Shown in pieces: positions 53,328 to 61,722 of a stretch of 64,000 bases of DNA; within the stretch, counting starts at the first letter, position 1, and every line of letters begins with the position of its first letter. The notes under the pieces are model-generated. The model worked only from the letters and a program-made list of their open reading frames with translations. It had not been told where the DNA came from and searched no databases. Source of the stretch: CADEED01 sp039931065 (lineage in GTDB: Bacteria; Pseudomonadota; Gammaproteobacteria; Steroidobacterales; Steroidobacteraceae); contig JBDTSP010000017.1 in the NCBI GenBank assembly GCA_039931065.1, forward strand, positions 21,500-85,499, in the 5' to 3' direction. Position numbers and translations under genes: made by a program.

Positions 53328-53909
53328 TCACTTCAGCCGAGTATCCACGGCGATCCAGTTCGTCTCCCATGTCTTGCCGCCGTCGTCGGAAAAAGATTGC
53401 TCGAAGTGCGCCGACTCGCGGTTGAACTCCGAAATGACGAAGCGGACCAGGATGCTGCGGCCCCCGAGGGTTTCCTGCGAATAGAACTCGCCGCGTCCCG
53501 CTTTGAATTCGCCGACGGTCGGAATCGCCATCGCGCCGCCGTTGATGTTGGAAAAATTGAGGCTCCATTGGCGCGCCGCCGGATTGTAGAGACGCAGCGA
53601 AAGTGCCTCGATGCGGCCGGCGGGTCCGGTCACATCCAGTTCCACCAGGTTGGCGTTTCCGCCCCAGACCTTGCTGACGGTCGTGGTTCCCTCGTACACG
53701 ACCCAGTCCTGCGAGCCCGACAGCGGACGCAGACGGCGTTTCACAGTCGTCTTCCACGTCCCGAACTCCCAGTCGAAATCGTGCCGGCCATCCGTCGTGG
53801 CGGTCGGGCTGCCCGATTTGGAATCGGCCGATACGGGCAGCGTCATTCCGATGAGTCCGCACACGGCAAGCGTCAGGCAGACGGCATAGGCAGCGGCGGT
53901 GCGTCGCAT
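53328..53909 (-). CDS. secreted DUF1579-like protein
   Basis: 193 residues from ATG 53909. A signal peptide (AYAVCLTLAVCGLIGMTLPVSA) precedes a beta-rich domain starting HDFDWEFGTWKTTVKRRLRPLSGSQDWVVYEGTTTV and ending SAHFEQSFSDDGGKTWETNWI. The DFDWEFGTW opening is typical of DUF1579-like, lipocalin-type domains. Probably binds a hydrophobic ligand in the periplasm. Divergent from the MocR gene. Confidence 0.75.
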   Translation of the reverse strand: MRRTAAAYAVCLTLAVCGLIGMTLPVSADSKSGSPTATTDGRHDFDWEFGTWKTTVKRRLRPLSGSQDWVVYEGTTTVSKVWGGNANLVELDVTGPAGRIEALSLRLYNPAARQWSLNFSNINGGAMAIPTVGEFKAGRGEFYSQETLGGRSILVRFVISEFNRESAHFEQSFSDDGGKTWETNWIAVDTRLK

Positions 53910-53997
53910 GGTGAAGGCATCCTCGAATGGGGTGATCAAGATGCCGCTCATGCGGTCATGACACAATGACCACCCGGTAGGGTTTCTGGATAACCAC

Positions 53998-55494
53998 TTG
54001 CGCAAGCAGTCAGCCGGCGAGGCGGTCATTCCTTTTGTCGCGGTCGGAGCGGACAAGCGGCCGCTCTATCGCCAGATCTACGACGGGTATCGCGTGGCGA
54101 TTCTCGAAGGACGGCTGCGCGCCGGGCAGCGGATTCCCTCGACGCGAGCGCTGGCACTCGAGCTCGGCATTTCACGCCTGCCAGTTCTGACCGCGTTCGA
54201 GCAGCTGCTGCATGAGGGGTATCTCGAGGGGAGGGCAGGCTCGGGGACGTTCGTCGCGTCGTCGTTACATGAGATGCCCGAGATGAACGCGCGCAAACGA
54301 GGCGGCGAGAAGCCGGCCGCGACCCGTTCGCGAGATGTACGAGCTCCAAAAGCGGAACTCGGCGCCTTTCGTGTCAGCCTGCCAGCCCTGGATCATTTTC
54401 CGCAAAAGATCTGGGCGCGGCTCATCACGCGCCATGCGCGCGGCATGTCGATCGAGCAGATGGCCTATGGCGATCCCGCAGGCTATCTACCGCTGCGTCA
54501 TGCCGTGGCGGATTACCTGCGCACCGCGCGGGCGGTGGCCTGTGATGCCAGCCAGGTTCTCATTGTTTCCGGATCGCAGATGGCGCTGCACTTGTGCGCG
54601 CGCGTTCTGCTCGAGCCGAAGGATACGATCTACTTTGAAGATCCGGGTTATCCCGGAGCGAGGGCTGCTCTGACTGCGACCGGCGCGACGCTGCAGTCGG
54701 TGCCCGTGGATGAGGATGGGCTTGTGGTGCAGTCGATGCGCCCGACCAAGAGTCCGGCGCGTGCGGTCTACGTGACGCCATCGCATCAGTATCCGCTCGG
54801 CATATCAATGAACGTGTCGCGACGCCTGGAGCTGCTTGGCTGGGCGCGGCGCCACCAGGGGTGGATCATCGAAGACGACTACGACAGCGACTATCGATTC
54901 TCGAGCAGGCCGCTTGGCGCGCTGCAGGGAATGAATGGCGCGGACCAGGTCATCTACACCGGGACCTTCAGCAAGGTGCTCTTCCCCGCGATGCGTATTG
55001 GTTACGTCGTGGCGCCGCCCGCGCTGGTGGAGAAGTTCATCGCGCAGCGCCTGACGCTCGATCTGTTCCCGCAGACGCTCGATCAACTGGTGTTGACGGA
55101 CTTTCTGTGCGAAGGGCATTTCTCGAGGCACGTGCGGCGTATGCGCGCGATTTACCAGAGCCGTCGGGATACGCTCGTTGCTGAAATCGGGAAACACCTT
55201 GGCGACGTTCTGACTATCGTCAACGCGGACGCGGGCATGCATCTGACGGCACGGCTGCCGAAGGGTTTCGACGACGTCGAAGTCGTGCGCCTTGCCCGTG
55301 CTCGGGGTATCAGCGCGATTGCGCTATCTACCTGTTACGCAGAGACCACCGATGACCCTGGCCTGGTGCTGGGGTTTGGCGGCGTTCCGGAAGCGGACAT
55401 CATCCGAGGCGTGCGCACTTTGTCCAAGGTCTTGGCGGATATCACTGCCCGTGCGAAGTCGCCTTGGGATCGCCTCAAGAAAGGGAAGAAATAG
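53998..55494 (+). CDS. MocR/PdxR-type GntR regulator with aminotransferase domain
   Basis: 498 residues from the TTG at 53998; no upstream ATG in frame. An N-terminal GntR winged helix (KRPLYRQIYDGYRVAILEGRLRAGQRIPSTRALALELGISR) is fused to a class I aminotransferase domain, with the PLP lysine Lys326 in YTGTFSKVLFPAMRIGY and substrate elements EDPGYPGARAAL and IIEDDYDSDYRF. These regulators sense PLP or amino-compound aldimines. It is divergent from the DUF1579-like gene, which it may regulate. Confidence 0.93.
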   Translation: MRKQSAGEAVIPFVAVGADKRPLYRQIYDGYRVAILEGRLRAGQRIPSTRALALELGISRLPVLTAFEQLLHEGYLEGRAGSGTFVASSLHEMPEMNARKRGGEKPAATRSRDVRAPKAELGAFRVSLPALDHFPQKIWARLITRHARGMSIEQMAYGDPAGYLPLRHAVADYLRTARAVACDASQVLIVSGSQMALHLCARVLLEPKDTIYFEDPGYPGARAALTATGATLQSVPVDEDGLVVQSMRPTKSPARAVYVTPSHQYPLGISMNVSRRLELLGWARRHQGWIIEDDYDSDYRFSSRPLGALQGMNGADQVIYTGTFSKVLFPAMRIGYVVAPPALVEKFIAQRLTLDLFPQTLDQLVLTDFLCEGHFSRHVRRMRAIYQSRRDTLVAEIGKHLGDVLTIVNADAGMHLTARLPKGFDDVEVVRLARARGISAIALSTCYAETTDDPGLVLGFGGVPEADIIRGVRTLSKVLADITARAKSPWDRLKKGKK

Positions 55495-55604
55495 CAGCCC
55501 GCGTTGCCTGACGCGTTGATCAAAGCGACAGAAAAGCTCCAGATCGCCGTCGGTACGCTTGGGCCGATCGCGTCTGGCGGCACGTAGGCTCTTGTTCATC
55601 TCCA

Positions 55605-57449
55605 CTATCTGTTCAGCATGCTCGTCATGCCCACAATCGCGAGCCCGGCAGTCAAATTGTTCACGGCATGCATGACGATCGGAGCAAGCAAACCTTCGCT
55701 GCGCTTGACCAACCACCCCAAGACCAACGCAAATACAAACAGGAATGCCATCGACTCGCGTTCCTCATGCATCAGCGTGAACGCGACCGCCTGCACCAGC
55801 GTCGCGAACACGAACGAAACCTGGCCGCGAAATGCTTTCAGCAACACGCCCCGAAAGACGAGCTCCTCGATGATCGGCGTCAGCACGCCGAACAGCAGCA
55901 ACATCCCGAACAATCCATAGGCCTCGTCCGCGCCCTGGATCGTTCGGACGGTGTCGCTGCCCAGCGCGCCGGCATTCTTCAAGCCCAGTCCAAGCATGGC
56001 TGCGACGATCTTGATCAGGATCGAGAGCCCGATGCCGACAAAGATCGAACGCTTGATCGACCAGCGACCTAACAAGAGCGTCTTGACAGGTTGTCCGCGC
56101 AGCAGCGGAATCAGGAGCACGGCGCTGCCCACGGACAGCCACAGCGCCATCTTCGCGAGCATCAGGTCCGTTTCCGGCCGCAATCCCATGAACGTCACCC
56201 AAGGCAACTGTGCGGTGATCAGTGACGGCGCGAACAGGTACGCCACGGCGTTGCCCATCAGCAGGAACATCCCGAAGGCATACCAGGCGTGGCGCAATGT
56301 CCAGTCACCTTCGAGGCGGTACGGCTGGCGCCCACGAACGCGCAGGGCAAGTCCGCGGTAGTGGATGGGAATGATGACGATGAGCGGCAGCAGGCACGTT
56401 GCGAGCGCCATCAAGAAAATCGCCCCGACTGCGCGCCAGCTTTGCCAGTCCCAGATCAGGTGGGGATGCGCGACGATGAGGCCCATCCGGTATCGCCCGA
56501 TCGCATCGACATCCGGTGCCGCGACGCGCATGGCGTCATAGGCGGCGAGCGCGTCACTCTCACTACCGTGCTTGAGCTCGAATTCGAAATATTCGATGCG
56601 GCTGAGGACATCGACATACTTGTTAGCGGCGAGCTCTTTGCGATACCAATCCCCGGCTGCCTTGAAGTCTCCATTCGCGGCCAACGCGCGCGCCAACGTC
56701 AGGCCGGCGCCGTAGTCGTTCTTGCCGTGCTTCTCGCTCAGGAATCGTGCGGCGGCTTCGGGGTCACCGATCTCGATGAGAATCTCCGCAGCGCGCGTGC
56801 GTGGGATGGTTTCCCAGGTGCTGTCAGGCGCGGCGATGATCGCCCGGCGCACTTTGCTTTTCGCACCGATTTGCTTCCAGCGCTCCAGCGCCATCGGCAA
56901 CGCGGTAGAGCCTTCGTTCAGTTCGACGGCGGTAATCGCATAACTACCGGCGAGGGCCTTATCGCCGAATTGAGAACGCCGGGCGAGAGTCTCGTAGAGC
57001 CGTGACTGCTGCAGGCGCGTCCAGGATCTGGAAGCGGGAATCAGGGCCTTCGCCCTATCGAGGCTGTCTTCGTCCCAACTGGCGGATTCGAGGTCGTAGA
57101 GAATGATCTCGACGTTGCCTTTGTGTGGACTGGATTTGAGCTGAGCGCGACAGGCATCCAGATCCTCGCCCGCGGATGCGATCGATTGCTCCTCGCTGTA
57201 GGCGTAGGTTTCGATGAATCGGCAGCGCTCGATCTGGCTGACGACGTCGTTTGGGTCGGAGCGGCGGCGGTCGTCGTAGAGAGCCAGGACGGCCTGGTAG
57301 TCGGTTGCCTGGGCTTTGTTGACGCGCTCGTTGAAGTATTTGTGGCTGTCGGGGCCGAAGTCGGCGGCGGATTCGGCGGACAGGGCCGGGTGCGAGGAAG
57401 CGATGCCCAACCAAAGGATGAGGAGTGATGTTGTTGTTCTTGTTGTCAC
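55605..57449 (-). CDS. CPBP intramembrane protease with N-terminal helical repeats
   Basis: 614 residues. A signal peptide and a TPR-like N-terminal half (about residues 25-330: DYQAVLALYDDRRRSDPNDVVSQIERC, LARALAANGDFKAAGDWY) sit in front of eight or so membrane helices with the CPBP (Abi/CAAX) motifs EELVFRG, FTLMHEERES and HAVNNL. The catalytic glutamates and histidines are intact. CPBP enzymes cleave prenylated or bacteriocin-related peptides, or confer immunity; this substrate is unknown. Confidence 0.88.
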   Translation of the reverse strand: MTTRTTTSLLILWLGIASSHPALSAESAADFGPDSHKYFNERVNKAQATDYQAVLALYDDRRRSDPNDVVSQIERCRFIETYAYSEEQSIASAGEDLDACRAQLKSSPHKGNVEIILYDLESASWDEDSLDRAKALIPASRSWTRLQQSRLYETLARRSQFGDKALAGSYAITAVELNEGSTALPMALERWKQIGAKSKVRRAIIAAPDSTWETIPRTRAAEILIEIGDPEAAARFLSEKHGKNDYGAGLTLARALAANGDFKAAGDWYRKELAANKYVDVLSRIEYFEFELKHGSESDALAAYDAMRVAAPDVDAIGRYRMGLIVAHPHLIWDWQSWRAVGAIFLMALATCLLPLIVIIPIHYRGLALRVRGRQPYRLEGDWTLRHAWYAFGMFLLMGNAVAYLFAPSLITAQLPWVTFMGLRPETDLMLAKMALWLSVGSAVLLIPLLRGQPVKTLLLGRWSIKRSIFVGIGLSILIKIVAAMLGLGLKNAGALGSDTVRTIQGADEAYGLFGMLLLFGVLTPIIEELVFRGVLLKAFRGQVSFVFATLVQAVAFTLMHEERESMAFLFVFALVLGWLVKRSEGLLAPIVMHAVNNLTAGLAIVGMTSMLNR

Positions 57450-57588
57450 GGCATTTCCCGCATGGCACCAAATCTCCGAGCGAATCTAGCAGTTCCAGCC
57501 AGGGAGTGAGGAGACTGGTTAGAATTCGGCGGGTAGCGCCGAGTTTGTCCGTCAACATCGTCACGCACGTGAATCAGGGAGCGATCCA

Positions 57589-58623
57589 ATGCCGACACTA
57601 GCCGAGCTGTACGTAGCGACCCGCACCCGCAATGTCGAAGATGCCGACACCGATGATTCCCCGAAGCTCGTCGTCAAGCGGGGATCGAACATCGTCTTCA
57701 CCGAGAAGCTGCTTGGCGGAAATTCCCAGTTTGCCCGCGCCGCGGGCGGCATCACGCGCTTCGACCTCAAAGGCAGGAACCTCGACTCCGCGAATCTCAC
57801 CTTCGAGATCCAGGCGAGCGGGGACGATGCGTGGTCACCAGAGCACGTCATCATCTGGGGCATCTCCGGGCGGGTGGGCGACGAACGCGTGATCCCGCTG
57901 GCTGCGTTTCTCGATCTAGCTACACCGGTGACGCCGGCGGCGGATGGGCGCTGGCTCAGCACCGATAGCAGCGAAGGCGACAGCCTTCTCGCCATTCCTT
58001 CCGTTGGCCGGGGGAGCAACTCGACGCGAGCGCGGCGGGTGATAGTAGTTTGTGCGACTGACCCCTATGGCGGGATGTTCAGCGGGTCGCAGGGACCGGG
58101 CGGCAGTCTCGAGGACACCGGATCGGCCAGCTACGTCACGCTGCAGGGCGGCGGTGCGGGGCGATTGTTCCTTTCGTACACGCTGCCCTCGACGCCGCAG
58201 GCAGACCTCGGGCACGGCGCTGGCGCGTTTTATATCGTCGATCTGGCGGCACCGTTCGGGCGCGGGGATCTCACGGGCGGAGCGTTCACGCTTACGATTC
58301 AAGCGGATGACTGGTGGGTGCCTGACTACTTCGCGGTGTTCGGCGTCGACACCGTCATTGGTGGGCCGAAGGTGTTGATTCCGTTTGTGGCGGCGTCGGC
58401 GTTCGAATTGAAGAGGATGAGTAGTGATCCTTCGGAGGGGGTGCATAGTTTTGTGCTGCCGACGGCGAAGGTGCTGCCGGCGTTCACCCGGCCTGGGGAA
58501 GCGGTTGATCCGAATGAGGTTGGCGGCGTGCTCGCGTCCAGGGGACGAGCGCGGCCCAAGAAAAGAAAGTCGGGTGCGACGAAGACCGCGAAATCGAAGG
58601 TGAAACCCAAGCGGCGTCGTTAG
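57589..58623 (+). CDS. two-repeat beta-sandwich protein
   Basis: 344 residues. Two halves share a pattern: DDAWSPEHVIIWGISGRVGDERVIPLAAFL and ADDWWVPDYFAVFGVDTVIGGPKVLIPFVA, each followed by a Ser/Thr-Asp SSEGDSLLAIP or SDPSEGVHSFVLP. This suggests an internal duplication of a PLAT/lectin-like sandwich. The tail is basic (RPKKRKSGATKTAKSKVKPKRRR spans about 23 residues). Function unknown. Confidence 0.68.
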   Translation: MPTLAELYVATRTRNVEDADTDDSPKLVVKRGSNIVFTEKLLGGNSQFARAAGGITRFDLKGRNLDSANLTFEIQASGDDAWSPEHVIIWGISGRVGDERVIPLAAFLDLATPVTPAADGRWLSTDSSEGDSLLAIPSVGRGSNSTRARRVIVVCATDPYGGMFSGSQGPGGSLEDTGSASYVTLQGGGAGRLFLSYTLPSTPQADLGHGAGAFYIVDLAAPFGRGDLTGGAFTLTIQADDWWVPDYFAVFGVDTVIGGPKVLIPFVAASAFELKRMSSDPSEGVHSFVLPTAKVLPAFTRPGEAVDPNEVGGVLASRGRARPKKRKSGATKTAKSKVKPKRRR

Positions 58624-58787
58624 ACGCAAGCTCTTGTGGGCCAGGGGCTCGGCGGAGCAGGCCCTTACTCGGATTCAATTTCGATTCGAGGTTCTAGTTC
58701 GGCCGCTCGTTTCAGGGCACTTCAGGGAGATTTGACTCTGGCGCCGGGGCATGGCACGCGACTAACTACAGCACGCCAGCCCTATCC

Positions 58788-59250
58788 GTGCCCGCCGACT
58801 ATGGCGCGACCCTGAAGGCCATCGAACAGCGCGTTCGGCGAGAGCGCGTGCGCGTGGTTCTGGCTGCGAACGCCGCGATGGTCACCTTTTACTGGGATAT
58901 CGGCCGCTTGATTCTCGAGCGCCAGACAACGGAAGGGTGGGGCGCCAAGGTCATCGATCGCCTGGCGCGCGATCTCAGAAAGAGTTTCCCGAGATGCAGG
59001 GCTTTTCGTCCCGAAACCTGCACTTCATGCGCCGTTTCGCCGCAGAGACCCCGACCCTGGTGGCATGTCGTCCGCCTCATGCAGGCGGTTAAAGAGCCGG
59101 AAGCTCGCGAATGGTACATGCGCGAGGCCGTGAGGCAGGGCTGGAGCCGCAGTGTTCTTGAAATCCAGATGTTGGGCAGTGCATATCAGCGGCGCGGCAA
59201 AGCGGAGACTGCTTTGGCGTCGTCTCAATTCGGCAATTGTTGCCGGTCCG
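58788..59250 (+). pseudogene. remnant of a YhcG/DUF1016-type nuclease gene
   Basis: From GTG 58788 the frame reads YGATLKAIEQRVRRERVRVVLAANAAMVTFYWDIGRLILERQ and GWGAKVIDRLARDLRKSF, the N-terminus of PDDEXK nuclease DUF1016. A base is missing at about 58990: the expected EMQGFSSRNLHFMRRF continues in another frame, then the original frame resumes with REWYMREAVRQGWSRSVLEIQML. Sequence after about 59250 no longer matches. The catalytic part is absent. Such genes are often linked to restriction-modification loci; none is nearby. Confidence 0.72.
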
Positions 59251-59311
59251 CGCGTAAAAACCGGACGCGTTTCCTGCATATTCACCGCCGTCGTCTTACA
59301 GCGACCTTGGC

Positions 59312-59497
59312 TTGCCGGTTTTTGTACCGGCCCGCTTATTGCAACGCTCCGGGCTAACTACCAATCAGTTGGTGGCGCGGCCGCGCTCGCTGGTCTTCGG
59401 GGAGAAGGCGGCCAACCCCTTGTCGGACGTGGCTGACACGGAGTTTGGTGGCGGCGACGCGGCCGAATTCGATGACTTCATTGCCTATCAACCGTGA
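59312..59497 (+). pseudogene. C-terminal fragment of another lectin-like copy
   Basis: A 61-residue frame ending EFDDFIAYQP. The two intact downstream proteins end WFDNFNVFEP and DFINYRAYQP, so this may be the last strand of a third, deleted copy. The upstream part shows no match. Confidence 0.35.
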
Positions 59498-59547
59498 GCC
59501 TGCTCGATCCAGGGCGGTGTTCCGAGGAATTTCAGAGGTCTGCCAAC

Positions 59548-61686
59548 ATGAACCCACGCATCGGTTTGCTGACGGGAATCGCGCTGCTTTGGGCGAGTTC
59601 CGCCTTCGCCAAGCCCATCGAGATCCACGAAACGCAGCGCATCGACCTCATCACCAACGGCAGCGCCGATTTCGATGCCTGGGACGTCGACATCGACACC
59701 ACCGGCATCATCGTTGGTGGCCGGCGCGGCACGGACTATGGCGCCTTCATGTTCGAGCGCAATGCGGCGGGGACCTGGGTCTTCAAGCAGCAGCTGGGTG
59801 TCACCAGCACGGCAGTTTGGCCGCGCGTGGCAATCGGCGGCAATGCGGCCGTCTATGACATCGGCGAGCTGCGAGTCGTCGAACGCGGTGCCAGCAACTG
59901 GGTGGCAGTTCAGGGACCCACGTTTCCATACACCCACAGTTGGCAGTCACAGATCGAATACTCCGGTGGGCGCTTCTACGGCTCACCCGTGAGTTGCGAG
60001 CTGATGATCGTCGGCAAGCAAGGCGGCGCGTGGAACTATCAGGGCAATGTGGCTTTCGCCCGTCAGCCTTACTGCGACAACAACGATCAATGGCACAGCA
60101 TCGATGGCGACCGTGCGCTGGTCATGACCGAGTATCAGGCCCGCATGTACCGGCGCGACTCCTCCGGAGTCTGGAATGCCGATGAAACTCTGCAGGGGCC
60201 CGAAGGCATCGCCGGCGGCCTGAACCTTTCCTTGTCCGGATCCACCGCCACAGTGGAAGACGATGTGTATCGCGCCATCGCGCCGGATTCATGGCAGTTC
60301 GTCCGCCATCTGCAGCCACTGACCGCATTCATGGGCCCGGGCTACGGGGGCACAAAGGTCAGTGGTGAGTACATCATGCAGTGGCAGTGGGGCGACGCGC
60401 CCGGCGACGGCACCACGTCCATCAATGTGTTTCGTGCTTCGGATCTCGAGCATGTGGCCACTCTTCGCGCCAGTGATGGTGGCACCATGGCCGGCCCATT
60501 CGCCTTCAATGGCCGATACCTGGTAGTGACCGGGCACGCTACGCTCGAGGCGGTGTCGAATCGGCTGTACTACTTCGAGCTACCGACTAGCTACTTGCCC
60601 ACCCCCGCGACCGTCCAGGACGACTTCGAGACCGGCAACGCGGGCGCATGGACCGCACTTCCGGGCAGCCAGTTCACGGTGGCCGCGCGGCCACTTGTCT
60701 TTGGCACCGGCAGCACGCGCGTGTTCCGGCAGAGCAGCATCGCGGGCGATGCGGGGGCTTCGTTCAATGCGGTCAATTGGACTAACCAGTCCATCACCGC
60801 GGATGTGCGCCCCACTGCTTTCTCGGGTAACGACCGCTGGGTGGGTGTGTTTGCCCGTCGCAGCAATGCCAGTAACTACTACTACATCACGCTGCGTTCC
60901 TCGAACACCTTGCTGCTGCGGAAAATGGTGAACGGCGTTCTGGTCACGTTGGGCTCCGCAGCCGTCCCTGTGGTCTTGAATCGCAACTATCGGCTCACAC
61001 TCACGGCGAGCGACGGACACGTCTCGGCAGCAGTAGATGGACGTACGCTCATCAAGGTGAACGACAATGCGCTGACCAGCGGCAGCGCCGGCGTGCTCAG
61101 CTATCGGGCAGCTGCGGATTTCGACAACGTCGTGGTGAGTGGCGGCACTCCCATACTCATGCGCCACAACGAAATCTGGGACACGGGCGCGTACAGCTGG
61201 ACGCAGAGCGGCACCGGCGAATGGTGGGTGTCGAATCAGGGATACGACCGGCTGCTGCAGAACTCCACGCTGACCGACGCACGCCTGGTAACCGGCGTCG
61301 CAATCTCGCGCGATCAGGTCATCGAGGCGCACGTGCAGGCGGATCACTACGGCGCCGGTGCCGACCGCTGGTTTGGCGTGCTCGGACGGTACGTGAACGA
61401 CGGGACTTACTACTATCTGAGCGTGCGCAGCTCCAACACGCTGTCGCTGCGGAAGGTGGTCAATGGCAGCATCACCGTGCTCGGCACCGTGCCGTTCACG
61501 CCGGCCACTTCAGCGCCCGGCGATCGCCTGCGCCTGGAGATCATCGGCAGCAAGCTGCGGGCGTACGCCAACGGCGAGCTGGCCATCGAGTCCACCGATA
61601 CCCAGCAGATCGCCAGCGGCCGCTTCGGCCTGGTCACTTACAAAGCCTCAGCGTGGTTCGACAACTTCAATGTGTTCGAGCCTTGA
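59548..61686 (+). CDS. secreted propeller/lectin-like protein, copy 1
   Basis: 712 residues from ATG 59548 (AGAGG upstream). Signal peptide (GLLTGIALLWASSAFAK), an N-terminal ~340-residue beta-rich region with repeated G-x-A-x-x-YD elements like FG-GAP/propeller blades, then two concanavalin/LamG-like domains: about 360-540 (FRQSSIAGDAGASFNAV...WTNQSITADVRPTAFSGNDRWVGVFAR) and about 550-712. Each has NYYYITLRSSNTLLLRK or TYYYLSVRSSNTLSLRK. Likely secreted carbohydrate-binding protein. After its stop comes GCCTATCAACCCTGA, a vestigial AYQP tail. Confidence 0.8.
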   Translation: MNPRIGLLTGIALLWASSAFAKPIEIHETQRIDLITNGSADFDAWDVDIDTTGIIVGGRRGTDYGAFMFERNAAGTWVFKQQLGVTSTAVWPRVAIGGNAAVYDIGELRVVERGASNWVAVQGPTFPYTHSWQSQIEYSGGRFYGSPVSCELMIVGKQGGAWNYQGNVAFARQPYCDNNDQWHSIDGDRALVMTEYQARMYRRDSSGVWNADETLQGPEGIAGGLNLSLSGSTATVEDDVYRAIAPDSWQFVRHLQPLTAFMGPGYGGTKVSGEYIMQWQWGDAPGDGTTSINVFRASDLEHVATLRASDGGTMAGPFAFNGRYLVVTGHATLEAVSNRLYYFELPTSYLPTPATVQDDFETGNAGAWTALPGSQFTVAARPLVFGTGSTRVFRQSSIAGDAGASFNAVNWTNQSITADVRPTAFSGNDRWVGVFARRSNASNYYYITLRSSNTLLLRKMVNGVLVTLGSAAVPVVLNRNYRLTLTASDGHVSAAVDGRTLIKVNDNALTSGSAGVLSYRAAADFDNVVVSGGTPILMRHNEIWDTGAYSWTQSGTGEWWVSNQGYDRLLQNSTLTDARLVTGVAISRDQVIEAHVQADHYGAGADRWFGVLGRYVNDGTYYYLSVRSSNTLSLRKVVNGSITVLGTVPFTPATSAPGDRLRLEIIGSKLRAYANGELAIESTDTQQIASGRFGLVTYKASAWFDNFNVFEP

Positions 61687-61722
61687 ATCCCGGCGCCTAT
61701 CAACCCTGAAGGAAGCATAATC